51,292 nucleotides of DNA. It comes from an uncultured Clostridia bacterium. GTDB lineage: Bacteria > Bacillota > Clostridia > Oscillospirales > Acutalibacteraceae. The stretch lies in NCBI GenBank assembly GCA_944380855.1, contig CALWIW010000013.1:1-51292 (forward strand), read 5' to 3'. Of this stretch, positions 15,817 to 24,681 are shown piece by piece (the stretch's first letter is position 1; every line of letters begins with the position of its first letter). The notes under the pieces were generated by a model. It was given only the letters and a program-made list of their open reading frames with translations. It made no database searches and was not told the DNA's origin. Both the position numbers and the translations under genes were made by a program.

Positions 15817-16095
15817 CTAACGGAAAAGCTTTGATACAAAGCCTTTGGATGATGAAGCATTAGTAGTATACTGCATTGCGTTTAAATTGCCTTCTACAGT
15901 GACATCTCCGGTATCAAGGCTAAGCTTTGTAATGTGAAGTCCTGTACCTTTTATAACAAGTCCGCCCATTTCAGTAGTTAAACTTACAGTTTGTTCATCA
16001 AAACCGGAAACATCATTAACGCCGGAAAGCTCCATTTTTTTTCTGTTGTCTATAATGATATTATGCGGTCTTGTCTGTATATTATTTTCATGCAT
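15817..16095 (-). CDS. yabP: Sporulation protein YabP
   Basis: This 92-residue protein has a single beta-rich YabP/YqfC domain: RPHNIIIDNRKKMELSGVND, VSLTTEMGGLVIKGTGLHI and LDTGDVTVEGNL. The ATG at 16095 is preceded by GGAGGCGATTAT; the longer frame has no ribosome-binding site. YabP and YabQ are mother-cell sporulation proteins usually encoded together, as here. Confidence 0.93.
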   Translation of the reverse strand: MHENNIQTRPHNIIIDNRKKMELSGVNDVSGFDEQTVSLTTEMGGLVIKGTGLHITKLSLDTGDVTVEGNLNAMQYTTNASSSKGFVSKLFR

Positions 16096-16155
16096 ATAAT
16101 CGCCTCCTGAATAATTATATGGAGACAATCAGCTTTATATAACAAAATTTGGAAA

Positions 16156-16395
16156 TCAGACTGCCTTATACATATTACCTGCGTCTTCCTTTTTTGCATA
16201 TTCGTTTACGCTTGTTACTTCAATTTTGATAGTTCTGGCACCGAAAGCTATTTCGATCACATCTCCTGTTTTGACATCATAGGAAGCTCGTGCAATCTTT
16301 CCGTTTACCTGAACCTTTCCGGCGTCACAGGCTTCATTTGCAACTGTTCTTCTTTTTATAATTCTGCTTACTTTAAGGTATTTATCTAAACGCAT
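16156..16395 (-). CDS. rqcP: S4-domain ribosome quality-control protein RqcP (YabO)
   Basis: This 79-residue protein is essentially one S4 RNA-binding domain: MRLDKYLKVSRIIKRRTVAN, VQVNGKIARASYDVKTGDVI and IEVTSVNEYAKKEDA. In Bacillus this protein (YabO, renamed RqcP) stabilises the stalled 50S-peptidyl-tRNA complex while RqcH adds alanine tails. The ATG at 16395 follows GGAGGAG; a longer upstream frame overlaps the HU gene and is not supported. It sits between HU and yabP. Confidence 0.93.
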   Translation of the reverse strand: MRLDKYLKVSRIIKRRTVANEACDAGKVQVNGKIARASYDVKTGDVIEIAFGARTIKIEVTSVNEYAKKEDAGNMYKAV

Positions 16396-16450
16396 AAAAT
16401 CTCCTCCGATTAAAATACAAATGGACCGACATAGAAGCCGGTCCGTATAA

Positions 16451-16729
16451 TTAGTCTTTATTAACAGCGTCTTTAAATGCTCTGCCAGGTTTGAATGCCG
16501 GAACCTTAGATGCTGCAATTTCAATAGGCTGATTAGTTCTTGGGTCACAGCCTGTTCTTGCATTTCTTGTTCTCTGCTCGAAAGTACCGAAACCGACAAG
16601 CTGTACTTTCTCACCTTCAGCAATGGTATTAACTATAGTGTCCAAAACAGCATTAATTATTTTTTCCGCATCCTGTTTCTTTACTTCACATTTTTCTGCC
16701 ACCGTTGAAATGAGTTCTGTTTTTTTCAT
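16451..16729 (-). CDS. hup: HU-family DNA-binding protein
   Basis: This 92-residue HU/IHF protein has MKKTELISTVAEKCEVKKQD, then VQLVGFGTFEQRTRNARTG and the DNA-binding arm ending in VPAFKPGRAFKDAVN. HU bends and compacts DNA as a dimer. The start is behind AGGAGGAAG. It is inserted between mazG and rqcP, a position commonly occupied by HU in Clostridia. Confidence 0.96.
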   Translation of the reverse strand: MKKTELISTVAEKCEVKKQDAEKIINAVLDTIVNTIAEGEKVQLVGFGTFEQRTRNARTGCDPRTNQPIEIAASKVPAFKPGRAFKDAVNKD

Positions 16730-16783
16730 AATTCTTCCTCCGTAAACAATTATTGTAATATGTATTTAAAATCAAATTCTATC

Positions 16784-17578
16784 TTAATTTTTGCTCTTAG
16801 CTTCATTCCAAAGGTCATCAAGCACAGAAAGTGAAGCTTCTTTCATGTCAATATTTCTTTCTTCGGCAAGCTGTTCTACCTTACGAAAGCGATATGCAAA
16901 TTTATCACAGGCATCATACAAAGCCTTTTCGGAATCTTCTTTAAGAAACCTGGACACGTTAACCACTGCAAAAAGCAAATCTCCCAACTCTTCGTGAATA
17001 TTTTCCTTATCGGATTTGCTCAAAGCATTTTTTAGTTCTTCCAATTCTTCTGACACCTTTTCCATGGCACCGTCCACATTTTCCCAGTCAAAACCTACTT
17101 TTGCAGCCTTTTGCTGTATTTTTGTACTTCTCATAAGAGCCGGCAAACTGCGTGCTATACTGTCAATGGCGTCAGCCTGTGTTTTCTGAGATTTAGTCTG
17201 CATCTTAATGCTGTCCCAGTTAGAAAGAACCTTTTCTGAAGTTTCGGCAACAACATCGGAAAAAACATGAGGGTGTCTTACAATCAATTTTTTACAGATA
17301 CCGTCGCACACCTCATCTATTCCGAACCCGCCCTGAGACTGCTCTATTTCAGAATGAAATACAACCTGCAAAAGCACATCTCCGAGTTCTTCTTTTAAAA
17401 GTTCAGAGTTTTCCGTATCAATAGCCTCAATAACCTCATAGGTTTCCTCAATGAAATTCTGTCTTATGGTTTTGTGATCTTGCTCACGGTCCCAAGGACA
17501 GCCTTCTGGGGATCTTAGTATTTTCATAATTTCAACCAAATCGTTAAAACCGTAAACTTCTTTTCTTTTATAATCCAA
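16784..17578 (-). CDS. mazG: Nucleoside triphosphate pyrophosphohydrolase MazG (YabN-type)
   Basis: This protein of about 264 residues has two MazG domains. The N-terminal one reads RSPEGCPWDREQDHKTIRQN, FIEETYEVIEAID and ELGDVLLQVVFHSEIEQ, and the C-terminal one EELEELKNALS and HEELGDLLFAVVNVSRFL. Both EExxE metal sites are present. MazG hydrolyses NTPs and aberrant nucleotides to NMP and PPi. The start is uncertain: a TTG at 17578 has GGGGGTG six bases upstream, while a TTG at 17593 and GTGs at 17587 and 17581 are also in frame. Bacillus YabN has an extra N-terminal methylase domain, which is absent here. Confidence 0.93.
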   Translation of the reverse strand: MDYKRKEVYGFNDLVEIMKILRSPEGCPWDREQDHKTIRQNFIEETYEVIEAIDTENSELLKEELGDVLLQVVFHSEIEQSQGGFGIDEVCDGICKKLIVRHPHVFSDVVAETSEKVLSNWDSIKMQTKSQKTQADAIDSIARSLPALMRSTKIQQKAAKVGFDWENVDGAMEKVSEELEELKNALSKSDKENIHEELGDLLFAVVNVSRFLKEDSEKALYDACDKFAYRFRKVEQLAEERNIDMKEASLSVLDDLWNEAKSKN

Positions 17579-17626
17579 CACATTCACCCCCAAAAAAACA
17601 ATATATACATTGTAACCTAAAATACA

Positions 17627-19396
17627 TCATTTTTCAAGTAGTTTTGCAATTTTTTCACCGTGAGGAAATATTTTCATTTCTTCACCAGAAAATGTCCGCA
17701 AAAGCAACAAAAAAACCACATATATTATTGCAGAAACTGCAATAGATAACAAAACAGCAGCTTTTTGAAATATCAATAAGCATAATATATTATATATTGC
17801 TGCGGCAAAAAAACAACATACAATTGCAGAAATTAATGGCTTTAAGACGCAATTGAGCAGGTTTGGTTTTACTCCCGAGTGCTTGCACAAACTATAAAAC
17901 AACCCAAAGAAAATATAAATATATGCAAGCAGTGATCCTACAGCAGCTCCCTGAATATTTAATGAAATATTTTTTACAAAAAGGTAATTAACAGAGATTT
18001 TTATACCCATTCCAACAACAAAAAATTTAAGGGGAAGTGAAATTTTTCCCACAGCTTGAAGCATACTGCAAACAGGTGTGCATGAGGCTATAAATATAAC
18101 TGAAAGGCCCATTATTTTAAGAACCTTTGATCCGATAACAGCTACATTACCTCCAAAAAACAAACTCATTACCGGATAGGAAAGAAAACAAAGTCCAAGT
18201 CCGGCAGGTAAAACCACAGCCATAGTTACACGTATTACTGTCTCTATAGATTTTTTTAGTTCTTTTTTCCCTCCTTTTGTAAATGCCGTTGTAACATTAG
18301 GCATTGCACAGGTGCCAAGTACCTGAGTTAATGCCGTAACAAGCTGCATGATTGTTAAACTACAGCTGAAACAACCGAATAGATAAGTATGTATGGTAAT
18401 AGGATTATCGTGGCTTGGAAACAATGGCACAGTATGATCCAACACTCCGTTGAAACTTCGCAGCAGTTCGTCCCTGTTCTCTACAGCCGTATGATATATA
18501 ACATGCTGAATTATTGCTGAATCTACAGTTGAACTTATACTCATTACCAAAGAGGTAATGCCAATAGGTACGGCAGTTTTGAATATTCTTAAAAACACCC
18601 TCTCCTTTTTATTCCCGTATTTCAAATAATAATCATTTGGTATATCGCTTCTCGTTTTTCTATATTTAAAAATTAAGTACAGAGAGGAAAAAAGGCTTCC
18701 CAATGTAATTCCTCCGATAGCTGCTGCAACAGAAATACCGGCAAGGGCATTTACAGCCTCTGTTTCGGAAGAAAAGACAAATCCGAAAATGCTTTTTGAT
18801 GCTTTATATTGTCTTGTCCATTCAAAAACAACAAGAGCGGCAAGTCCAAGACCTACAAAAAGTTTTGTTATAGCTTCAATAACCTGAGATACCGCAGTAG
18901 GTTTCATGTTTCTCAAACCCTCAAAATATCCTCGGTATACGGAAGCAATGCACCCAAAGAAAATCGTCGGCGACAAAACAAGCATTGAATATATGGCATA
19001 TGGCTGTTCAATCAACCGAACGTAAAAAAGGCTTCCCACCGCCATAATAAGAAAACAAATAAGTCCTGTTATCACAAAAAACGGTTTTGATGATTTATAG
19101 ATTTTCTTTACATCTCCGTAATTTTCTTTGGCGGCACTTTCTGATATCAGACGTGATACCGCAACAGGAAAACCTGCCGTAGCAATTGTAAACAGCGGTA
19201 TGTAAATTTCATAGGCGTTGCTGAACAGGCCGGTTCCTATACCGGCAAAATCATCTCCGAAAACTGCAAAAATTCTTGTAAGAAAGATTTTAAAAAACAT
19301 TCCGCATAATTTAACGGCAAACATTGCACCTGTAAGCAAAAAGGCACCTGTAATAAAGTTTGATGTAACGCATTTTATTTTTTCTTTATCTTTCAT
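17627..19396 (-). CDS. MOP-family polysaccharide/lipid flippase (SpoVB/YabM-like)
   Basis: This 589-residue protein has about 14 membrane helices and the MATE/MOP layout of SpoVB, YabM and MurJ relatives. Motifs include GLFSNAYEIYIPLFTIATAG, FPVAVSRLISES and YRGYFEGLRNMKPTAVSQVIEA, all typical of the SpoVB group. Members flip lipid-linked wall precursors across the membrane; SpoVB does so for spore cortex. Position upstream of mazG matches Bacillus yabM. The start follows AGGTGAT. Whether it is the cortex flippase or a vegetative one is not decided by sequence. Confidence 0.9.
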   Translation of the reverse strand: MKDKEKIKCVTSNFITGAFLLTGAMFAVKLCGMFFKIFLTRIFAVFGDDFAGIGTGLFSNAYEIYIPLFTIATAGFPVAVSRLISESAAKENYGDVKKIYKSSKPFFVITGLICFLIMAVGSLFYVRLIEQPYAIYSMLVLSPTIFFGCIASVYRGYFEGLRNMKPTAVSQVIEAITKLFVGLGLAALVVFEWTRQYKASKSIFGFVFSSETEAVNALAGISVAAAIGGITLGSLFSSLYLIFKYRKTRSDIPNDYYLKYGNKKERVFLRIFKTAVPIGITSLVMSISSTVDSAIIQHVIYHTAVENRDELLRSFNGVLDHTVPLFPSHDNPITIHTYLFGCFSCSLTIMQLVTALTQVLGTCAMPNVTTAFTKGGKKELKKSIETVIRVTMAVVLPAGLGLCFLSYPVMSLFFGGNVAVIGSKVLKIMGLSVIFIASCTPVCSMLQAVGKISLPLKFFVVGMGIKISVNYLFVKNISLNIQGAAVGSLLAYIYIFFGLFYSLCKHSGVKPNLLNCVLKPLISAIVCCFFAAAIYNILCLLIFQKAAVLLSIAVSAIIYVVFLLLLRTFSGEEMKIFPHGEKIAKLLEK

Positions 19397-19408
19397 AATA
19401 TCACCTGC

Positions 19409-19434
19409 AAAAAAACAGCGGGCACAAAGCCCGC
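19409..19434 (-). terminator. Intrinsic terminator after the zinc-ribbon gene
   Basis: GCGGGC and GCCCGC form a GC-rich six-pair stem around a five-base loop. On the minus strand this is followed by TG and seven Ts, a canonical terminator separating the recJ-relA-hemZ operon from the yab block. Confidence 0.85.
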
Positions 19435-19496
19435 CTCTGTTATGTGCTTACTAAAAGATATGCACAATTAAATTGTTTCATTACAGGTGAACAAAA

Positions 19497-19862
19497 TTAC
19501 TCTTGGTTTAAATCAGCTCCGCATTTGTTGCAGAAAAGAGAATCCTTTGGAACCTCTCTTTTACATTTAGGGCAAACCTTTTTGCTTCTCAAAAATGCAC
19601 GCTTTGCCTTTATGGCATTAAGCTGCTCGGTAAGTATATCTATCTCACCGATAAGGTCGTCAATTTCATCTTTGCTTATAGAACTGTCTTTCGTTTTCAG
19701 ATAGTAAACCCTGCCCAATTCTGTAAGCTTTTTCTCAATTTCATTTTTTATGCTGTTGGCACTTATAGCCAAAACAGAGCTGTCTGCTATATCAGTAGCT
19801 TTTTTACCGAAATCATCAATAGCAGCCTTTGCATTAACCATTACGTCGTCAACAATGCCCAT
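19497..19862 (-). CDS. Zinc-ribbon protein of unknown function
   Basis: This 121-residue protein has an alpha-helical, coiled-coil-prone N-terminal region (about 1-92) and a C-terminal zinc ribbon with CPKC and CNKC pairs 14 residues apart (KVCPKCKREVPKDSLFCNKC). Proteins of this layout are common and uncharacterised in Clostridia; the ribbon may bind a partner protein or nucleic acid. It lies 36 bases after hemZ, has a strong GGAGG site and is followed by a terminator, so it is probably the last gene of the recJ operon. Confidence 0.8.
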   Translation of the reverse strand: MGIVDDVMVNAKAAIDDFGKKATDIADSSVLAISANSIKNEIEKKLTELGRVYYLKTKDSSISKDEIDDLIGEIDILTEQLNAIKAKRAFLRSKKVCPKCKREVPKDSLFCNKCGADLNQE

Positions 19863-19898
19863 AACTATGCCTCCTTTATTTTATTATATATATTATGG

Positions 19899-21347
19899 TT
19901 AAAAATATTTTGAATAGAAATCAATTATTCCTTTTTTTCTTTCTATAATTTCATCAAATCTTGTATTGTATTCATAGGGATATTTAAAATTAAATATTCT
20001 TTCCAATCTGTCTGTGCCGTATTCTTTTAACTTTGTGACAGCACCGGCACCGCAGCCCAAAATTGTATGGGTTTCATCCATAACAAAAACGTTGTAACTG
20101 CTTTCAAATCCATTTTTCGCCCAGCCTACATTCTCTAAATTGCCAACCATTCTGCTCTGTCTGTATAAATAGTAAGGATTGTATCCCAGTGATGAAAGCT
20201 TGTCTTTAGTATATTGCAGCATTTCAGCGGCAACAAGTCCTTCCTGTTTTAAAATCTGTTTCCCCTGAGATGTAAGCCCTGAGCTTTTTTTCATGGATAA
20301 AGTATGAACAGTTATGCTTTCGGGGTCAAGATTACATATACCGTCTAAAGTGTTTTTATAACTTTCCAAAGTGTCACCGGGAAGTCCTGCAATTAAATCC
20401 ATATTAATATGACCCACACCTACAGCCCTTGCAAGTTTAAAAGCCTCTATTGCCTGTGCCGCTGTATGACGTCTTCCTATAGTTTCAAGAACACTGTCGT
20501 TAAGGGTTTGAGGGTTAACGCTTATTCTGTCAGCACCGCCCTTTAAAATTGCTATGAGCTTATCTTCGGTTATGGTATCAGGACGGCCGGCTTCTACTGT
20601 GAATTCACGGCATTTGCTTGTATCAAAAGATGAATTAACAGTATCAAGCAAAAGTTTAAGCTGTTCAGCGGATAAGGTAGTAGGCGTTCCGCCGCCCACA
20701 TATACTGTTTCAAGATTAAGCCCCAATTGGCTGACTATTCCCGCCGTTTCTTTTAATTCTTTAACTAAAAGCTCTAGATATATATCAACAAGATGCTTTG
20801 CTTTTTCTACAGACTGTGAAACAAAAGAACAGTAACTGCACCTGCTGGGACAAAACGGAATTGAAATATACAAACTAAATGAGTTTCTTTTTGAAAGCTC
20901 AAGTATCTTTCTTTCATTTTTTTCGGTTACGCAGGCAAGTTCTGTCTTTTCTTTGCTTACAAGAAGTTTATCAAGAAAATATTCTTTTGCCTTTTCCTCA
21001 GACATTTCTTCTTTAAGCCGCCTCATAAGCTTTATAGGTCTGACGCCGGTAAGCAGTCCCCACACAGGTGTATATCCCGTGTATTCTGTATACAGCTTAA
21101 AAACAAGGGTCATCAGCTCAAGTTCTGTATTTTCCGCTGTAAACTCACAAAAATAATTTTTATCGAATTCTCCGCTGCAAAACCTTGCCTCAATTTTATT
21201 TTCGGTTACTGCCGTATATAAGAACGGAGGTTTCATATCTTCAACACAATTGCATGGCAAAACAGTAATTTTATCATTTGGAAAAAATACCCTTGTAAGG
21301 TTTTCAAGTTCATATAAATAATCATGGTTAAAGATATATATATCCAT
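19899..21347 (-). CDS. hemZ: Coproporphyrinogen dehydrogenase-like radical SAM protein HemZ
   Basis: This 482-residue radical SAM protein has an N-terminal HemZ-specific region (GLLTGVRPIKLMRRLKEE, about 97-114). The 4Fe-4S cluster cysteines Cys166, Cys170 and Cys173 (PFCPSRCSYCSF) follow, then VYVGGGTPTTLS and NMDLIAGLPGDT. HemZ is annotated as an oxygen-independent coproporphyrinogen III oxidase, but many HemN/HemW relatives are haem chaperones. No other haem genes occur in this window, so the role is not settled. The start is behind GGAG. Downstream of the MBL hydrolase in the same operon. Confidence 0.9.
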   Translation of the reverse strand: MDIYIFNHDYLYELENLTRVFFPNDKITVLPCNCVEDMKPPFLYTAVTENKIEARFCSGEFDKNYFCEFTAENTELELMTLVFKLYTEYTGYTPVWGLLTGVRPIKLMRRLKEEMSEEKAKEYFLDKLLVSKEKTELACVTEKNERKILELSKRNSFSLYISIPFCPSRCSYCSFVSQSVEKAKHLVDIYLELLVKELKETAGIVSQLGLNLETVYVGGGTPTTLSAEQLKLLLDTVNSSFDTSKCREFTVEAGRPDTITEDKLIAILKGGADRISVNPQTLNDSVLETIGRRHTAAQAIEAFKLARAVGVGHINMDLIAGLPGDTLESYKNTLDGICNLDPESITVHTLSMKKSSGLTSQGKQILKQEGLVAAEMLQYTKDKLSSLGYNPYYLYRQSRMVGNLENVGWAKNGFESSYNVFVMDETHTILGCGAGAVTKLKEYGTDRLERIFNFKYPYEYNTRFDEIIERKKGIIDFYSKYF

Positions 21348-21374
21348 TCCTATAATCTCCGTTTTCTAAATGTT

Positions 21375-22004
21375 TCAATTCATATAAAAGTTATATTTTC
21401 TCTCATGCTCAAGAGTGGTAGGACGTCCGTGTCCGGGATAAACTCTAAAGTTGCCCTCAATCATTTTAAGTTTTGTCAGTGACCTTAATATAGCGTTCAT
21501 ATCACCGGTGGGCAAATCAGTTCTGCCTATAGATTCGCAAAACAGCGTGTCTCCTGAAATTATATTGTCCTCAAACAAAAGACAAACAGACCCAGCTGTA
21601 TGGCCGGGAGTAAGCATAACTTTTATTTCACTTTTACCTAAATTAATTATGCTTCCGTCCTTAAGAAACTCATCGGCAATAATCTTCTCCATTCCGTTCG
21701 GAGGCAAAAAACTGGTTGAAAGGTTTATATTATTATCGCTGAGACACTGTTTTTCATCTTCACTGATAAGGACCTTTGCATTTGTAAGCTTTTTCAAGCT
21801 GTTTACTCCGTATATATGATCAAAATGTCCGTGAGTAAGTATAATATATTTAATTTTTGAAAAGTCACATTTTATTTCTTTTAATACATCTATAATCTCA
21901 TCATTTGCAGGGTCAACTACAGCCAAATCCCCCGTTGAGGTATCTTTAAGTAAATAACAATTGGTAGCTAAATCTCCTATAGTAAATGAATTTACCTCAA
22001 TCAT
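21375..22004 (-). CDS. MBL-fold metallo-hydrolase (glyoxalase II-like)
   Basis: This 209-residue metallo-beta-lactamase-fold enzyme has [10 protein letters not shown] (His58, His60, Asp62, His63), [18 protein letters not shown] and YPGHGRPTT, together forming the binuclear metal site. It resembles YcbL/YqgX-type glyoxalase II relatives that hydrolyse thioesters, but it lacks the C-terminal substrate domain of full glyoxalase II. It overlaps dtd by four bases (ATGA). Confidence 0.9.
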   Translation of the reverse strand: MIEVNSFTIGDLATNCYLLKDTSTGDLAVVDPANDEIIDVLKEIKCDFSKIKYIILTHGHFDHIYGVNSLKKLTNAKVLISEDEKQCLSDNNINLSTSFLPPNGMEKIIADEFLKDGSIINLGKSEIKVMLTPGHTAGSVCLLFEDNIISGDTLFCESIGRTDLPTGDMNAILRSLTKLKMIEGNFRVYPGHGRPTTLEHERKYNFYMN

Positions 22005-22456
22005 TTTATCAGCTCCTTTGAATTTATAGTGACGGTTACCGGACCGTCATTTACAAGTTCAACCTTCATATCCGCACCGAAAACGCCTTTTTCTACTTTA
22101 TTAACACCGTTTGCTTCAAGCTCCCTGCAAAACAATTCATACAGAGACTGTGCTTTTTCAGGTCTTGCCGCATTAATAAAATTAGGACGTCTTCCTTTTC
22201 TGCAATCGGCACAAAGAGTGAAATTTGATATAACAAGAGCCGAACCGTTAATATCGTCAAGAGACAAATTCATTTTGTCGTTTTCATCGGTAAATACCCG
22301 AAGACCGGATATTTTTGCGGCAAGAACTGCCGCATCTTTATCCGTATCCTCGGAATTCACACCAAGTAAAATTAAAAAGCCCTCGTTTATCTGTCCTTTG
22401 ACCTGACCGTCTACGGTTACGCAAGCACTGCTGACTCTTTGAATTACAGCCAACAT
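22001..22456 (-). CDS. dtd: D-aminoacyl-tRNA deacylase
   Basis: This 151-residue Dtd hydrolyses D-aminoacyl-tRNA (and Gly-tRNA-Ala), protecting translation. Its N-terminus [17 protein letters not shown] and the NDGPVTVTI motif (the Gly-Pro pair that enforces chirality) are typical. The other motif reads SNFTL rather than the usual SQFTL. It is coupled to the MBL hydrolase downstream and lies 17 bases after relA. Confidence 0.95.
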   Translation of the reverse strand: MLAVIQRVSSACVTVDGQVKGQINEGFLILLGVNSEDTDKDAAVLAAKISGLRVFTDENDKMNLSLDDINGSALVISNFTLCADCRKGRRPNFINAARPEKAQSLYELFCRELEANGVNKVEKGVFGADMKVELVNDGPVTVTINSKELIK

Positions 22457-22473
22457 CAGAAATCACCCTTTAC

Positions 22474-24681
22474 TTATTTTCTTGTAATGGAAATTGTTCC
22501 GTTAATGTTTGACAGCCTTGAAACAATAGAGTTGATATGGTCAATACTCTTTACGTCTATTGTAACGGTTATAATAGCTTTTCCGTCACCTATCTCACGT
22601 GAATTAAGGCTGTGAATAAACAAATGCATAGCGGAAAGATGTACTGCCAAATCTGCAAGGTAACCTGTTCTGTCATCACAGAGTATTTCAAGTGTACCGT
22701 GGAATGTGTCCTTAATGCCGTCGCTCCACTGTGCCTTAACCCATCTTTCAGGCTCTTCAGTTTTTGAGATGTCTTTAGGAACATTGGTACAGCTGCATTT
22801 GTGTATTGAAACACCGTATCCGCGTGTAATAAAACCGATAATATCATCTCCGGGCAACGGATTACAGCATTTTGATAGTTTTATTAAAACATCGTCCATT
22901 CCCTCTACTATAATTTCGGAGCTGATTTTCTTTTTCTTTTCAGTCTGTTTTTCAAGAATTTCGTTGATATTATCTTCATCTGTTTTCTTGTATTTCTTTA
23001 AATATTCTTCCTTTATTCTCGGCATAAGTCTCCAAAGCTGAATACCTCCGTAACCTATTGCCGCATAAAAATCGTCCATGGTATTGCAATGCTGCTTTAC
23101 CATCATCTTAGAAAAGAATTCAGGCAGTTCCTTTTCGGGAATATACATCATATTTTTTCTGAATTCCTTTTCAACCTCTGCCTTTCCCTCAAGAATATTT
23201 TCATCTCGTTTTTCGTGTTTAAACCAGTTTCTTATTTTTGTTCTTGCCTGGGAAGTTTTAACAATTTTCAGCCAGTCTCTTTTAGGACCGCTTCCCTCTT
23301 TTTGTGTTAAGATTTCAATTATTTCTCCGTTTTTGACCTGATAGTCAATGGGTACTATTCTTTTATCAGCCTTCGCCCCTATCATGCTGTTTCCAACTGC
23401 TGAATGGATAGCATATGCCATATCAATAACAGTAGAACCGGCAGGTAATGAGATTACGTCCCCTTTAGGAGTAAAGACAAATACCTCGTTCGGGTCAAGG
23501 TCATTTTTTATTGTTTTTATAAGGTTGGTTGAATCAGCTTCCTGAAGCTGAGTTTCTATCATCTGTCTGATGTTTTTCAGTCTTTCATCAAGACTGTCGC
23601 CCTTTTTGCTTCCTTTAAGTCCCAGCTTGTATTTCCAGTGGGCAGCAATACCATATTCTGCGGTGTAATGCATTTCCCACGTTCTTATTTGAATTTCAAA
23701 AGGTATTCCTCTGTTATCTATAACCGTTGTATGCAGGGATTGATACATATTGGATTTTGGCGTCGATATATAATCTTTAAACCTGTTTGGTAAAGGATGA
23801 AAAAGATCGTGGACAACACCCAAAACATTATAACAATCATTTACCGTATCAACTATCACTCTCACAGCGTAAATATCAAAGATTTGGTCAACAGTTTTGC
23901 CCTGCATATATGTTTTTCTGTAAATACTGTGAACACTTTTTATTCTGCTGCTTATAAATACATTCGGTATAATTTCTTTTGTTCGGTTATATATTTTTTC
24001 TCTTACATCCTTTAGAAATTCTTCCCGCTGGTCAGCTGTAAGGGCAAGTTCATGTTCTATTTCCGCATAACCTACAGGGTCAAGATATCTTATAGAATAG
24101 TCCTCAAGCTCTTCCTTTACTGCTTTTATACCAAGCCTGTGAGCTATCGGTGCATAAACCTCCATGGTTTCGAGAGCCTTATCTCGCCGCTTCTGGTCTT
24201 TCATACAGTCCATAGTCCGCATATTATGGATTCTGTCGGCAAGCTTAATAATTACAACTCTGATATCGTTTGCCATGGCGATAAGCATTTTTCGTATATT
24301 TTCAACCTGCTGTTCCTCTCTGTTTGAAAAAGGAATTTTTGAAATCTTTGTAACACCGTCAATCAGGTTTGCTACTGTAGAACCGAAAAGCTTTGTTACC
24401 TCTTCAATAGTTACCGGAGTATCTTCAACCACATCGTGGAGAAGTGCCGCTATTATTGAATCGGTATCCATACCAAACTCAACAAGAATGCAGGCAACAG
24501 ATGTAGGATGCAATATATAAGGTACTCCGGAAACCCTTCGTTGGTCTCCGTGAGCTTCTTCGGCAAATTTATAAGCCTTTTCTATTTTTTCCAAATCGTA
24601 ATTCTTATCAGGATTCTTTAGAATTAAACCTCTTAACTCCTCAAAATCACGATAGCAAGCCACTTTGTTAAGTTCACCCAT
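22474..24681 (-). CDS. relA: Bifunctional (p)ppGpp synthetase/hydrolase RelA/SpoT
   Basis: This 735-residue protein has an HD hydrolase domain (HDVVED at about 82-87), a synthetase domain (IKSVHSIYRKTYMQGKTVDQ onward) and a TGS domain (EVFVFTPKGDVISLPAGSTV). A Cys-containing regulatory region (KLSKCCNPLPGDDIIGFITR) and a C-terminal ACT domain follow. Intact HD and synthetase motifs suggest it both makes and degrades (p)ppGpp. ATG at 24681, directly preceded by an in-frame GTG, both behind GGAGG. Its start overlaps the recJ stop, so it is coupled to recJ. Confidence 0.96.
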   Translation of the reverse strand: MGELNKVACYRDFEELRGLILKNPDKNYDLEKIEKAYKFAEEAHGDQRRVSGVPYILHPTSVACILVEFGMDTDSIIAALLHDVVEDTPVTIEEVTKLFGSTVANLIDGVTKISKIPFSNREEQQVENIRKMLIAMANDIRVVIIKLADRIHNMRTMDCMKDQKRRDKALETMEVYAPIAHRLGIKAVKEELEDYSIRYLDPVGYAEIEHELALTADQREEFLKDVREKIYNRTKEIIPNVFISSRIKSVHSIYRKTYMQGKTVDQIFDIYAVRVIVDTVNDCYNVLGVVHDLFHPLPNRFKDYISTPKSNMYQSLHTTVIDNRGIPFEIQIRTWEMHYTAEYGIAAHWKYKLGLKGSKKGDSLDERLKNIRQMIETQLQEADSTNLIKTIKNDLDPNEVFVFTPKGDVISLPAGSTVIDMAYAIHSAVGNSMIGAKADKRIVPIDYQVKNGEIIEILTQKEGSGPKRDWLKIVKTSQARTKIRNWFKHEKRDENILEGKAEVEKEFRKNMMYIPEKELPEFFSKMMVKQHCNTMDDFYAAIGYGGIQLWRLMPRIKEEYLKKYKKTDEDNINEILEKQTEKKKKISSEIIVEGMDDVLIKLSKCCNPLPGDDIIGFITRGYGVSIHKCSCTNVPKDISKTEEPERWVKAQWSDGIKDTFHGTLEILCDDRTGYLADLAVHLSAMHLFIHSLNSREIGDGKAIITVTIDVKSIDHINSIVSRLSNINGTISITRK

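Noticed and set aside
16396-16623. A 155-codon frame extending upstream of rqcP through the HU gene.
   Set aside because: The upstream part is a shadow of HU in another frame; rqcP has its own GGAGGAG and ATG at 16395.
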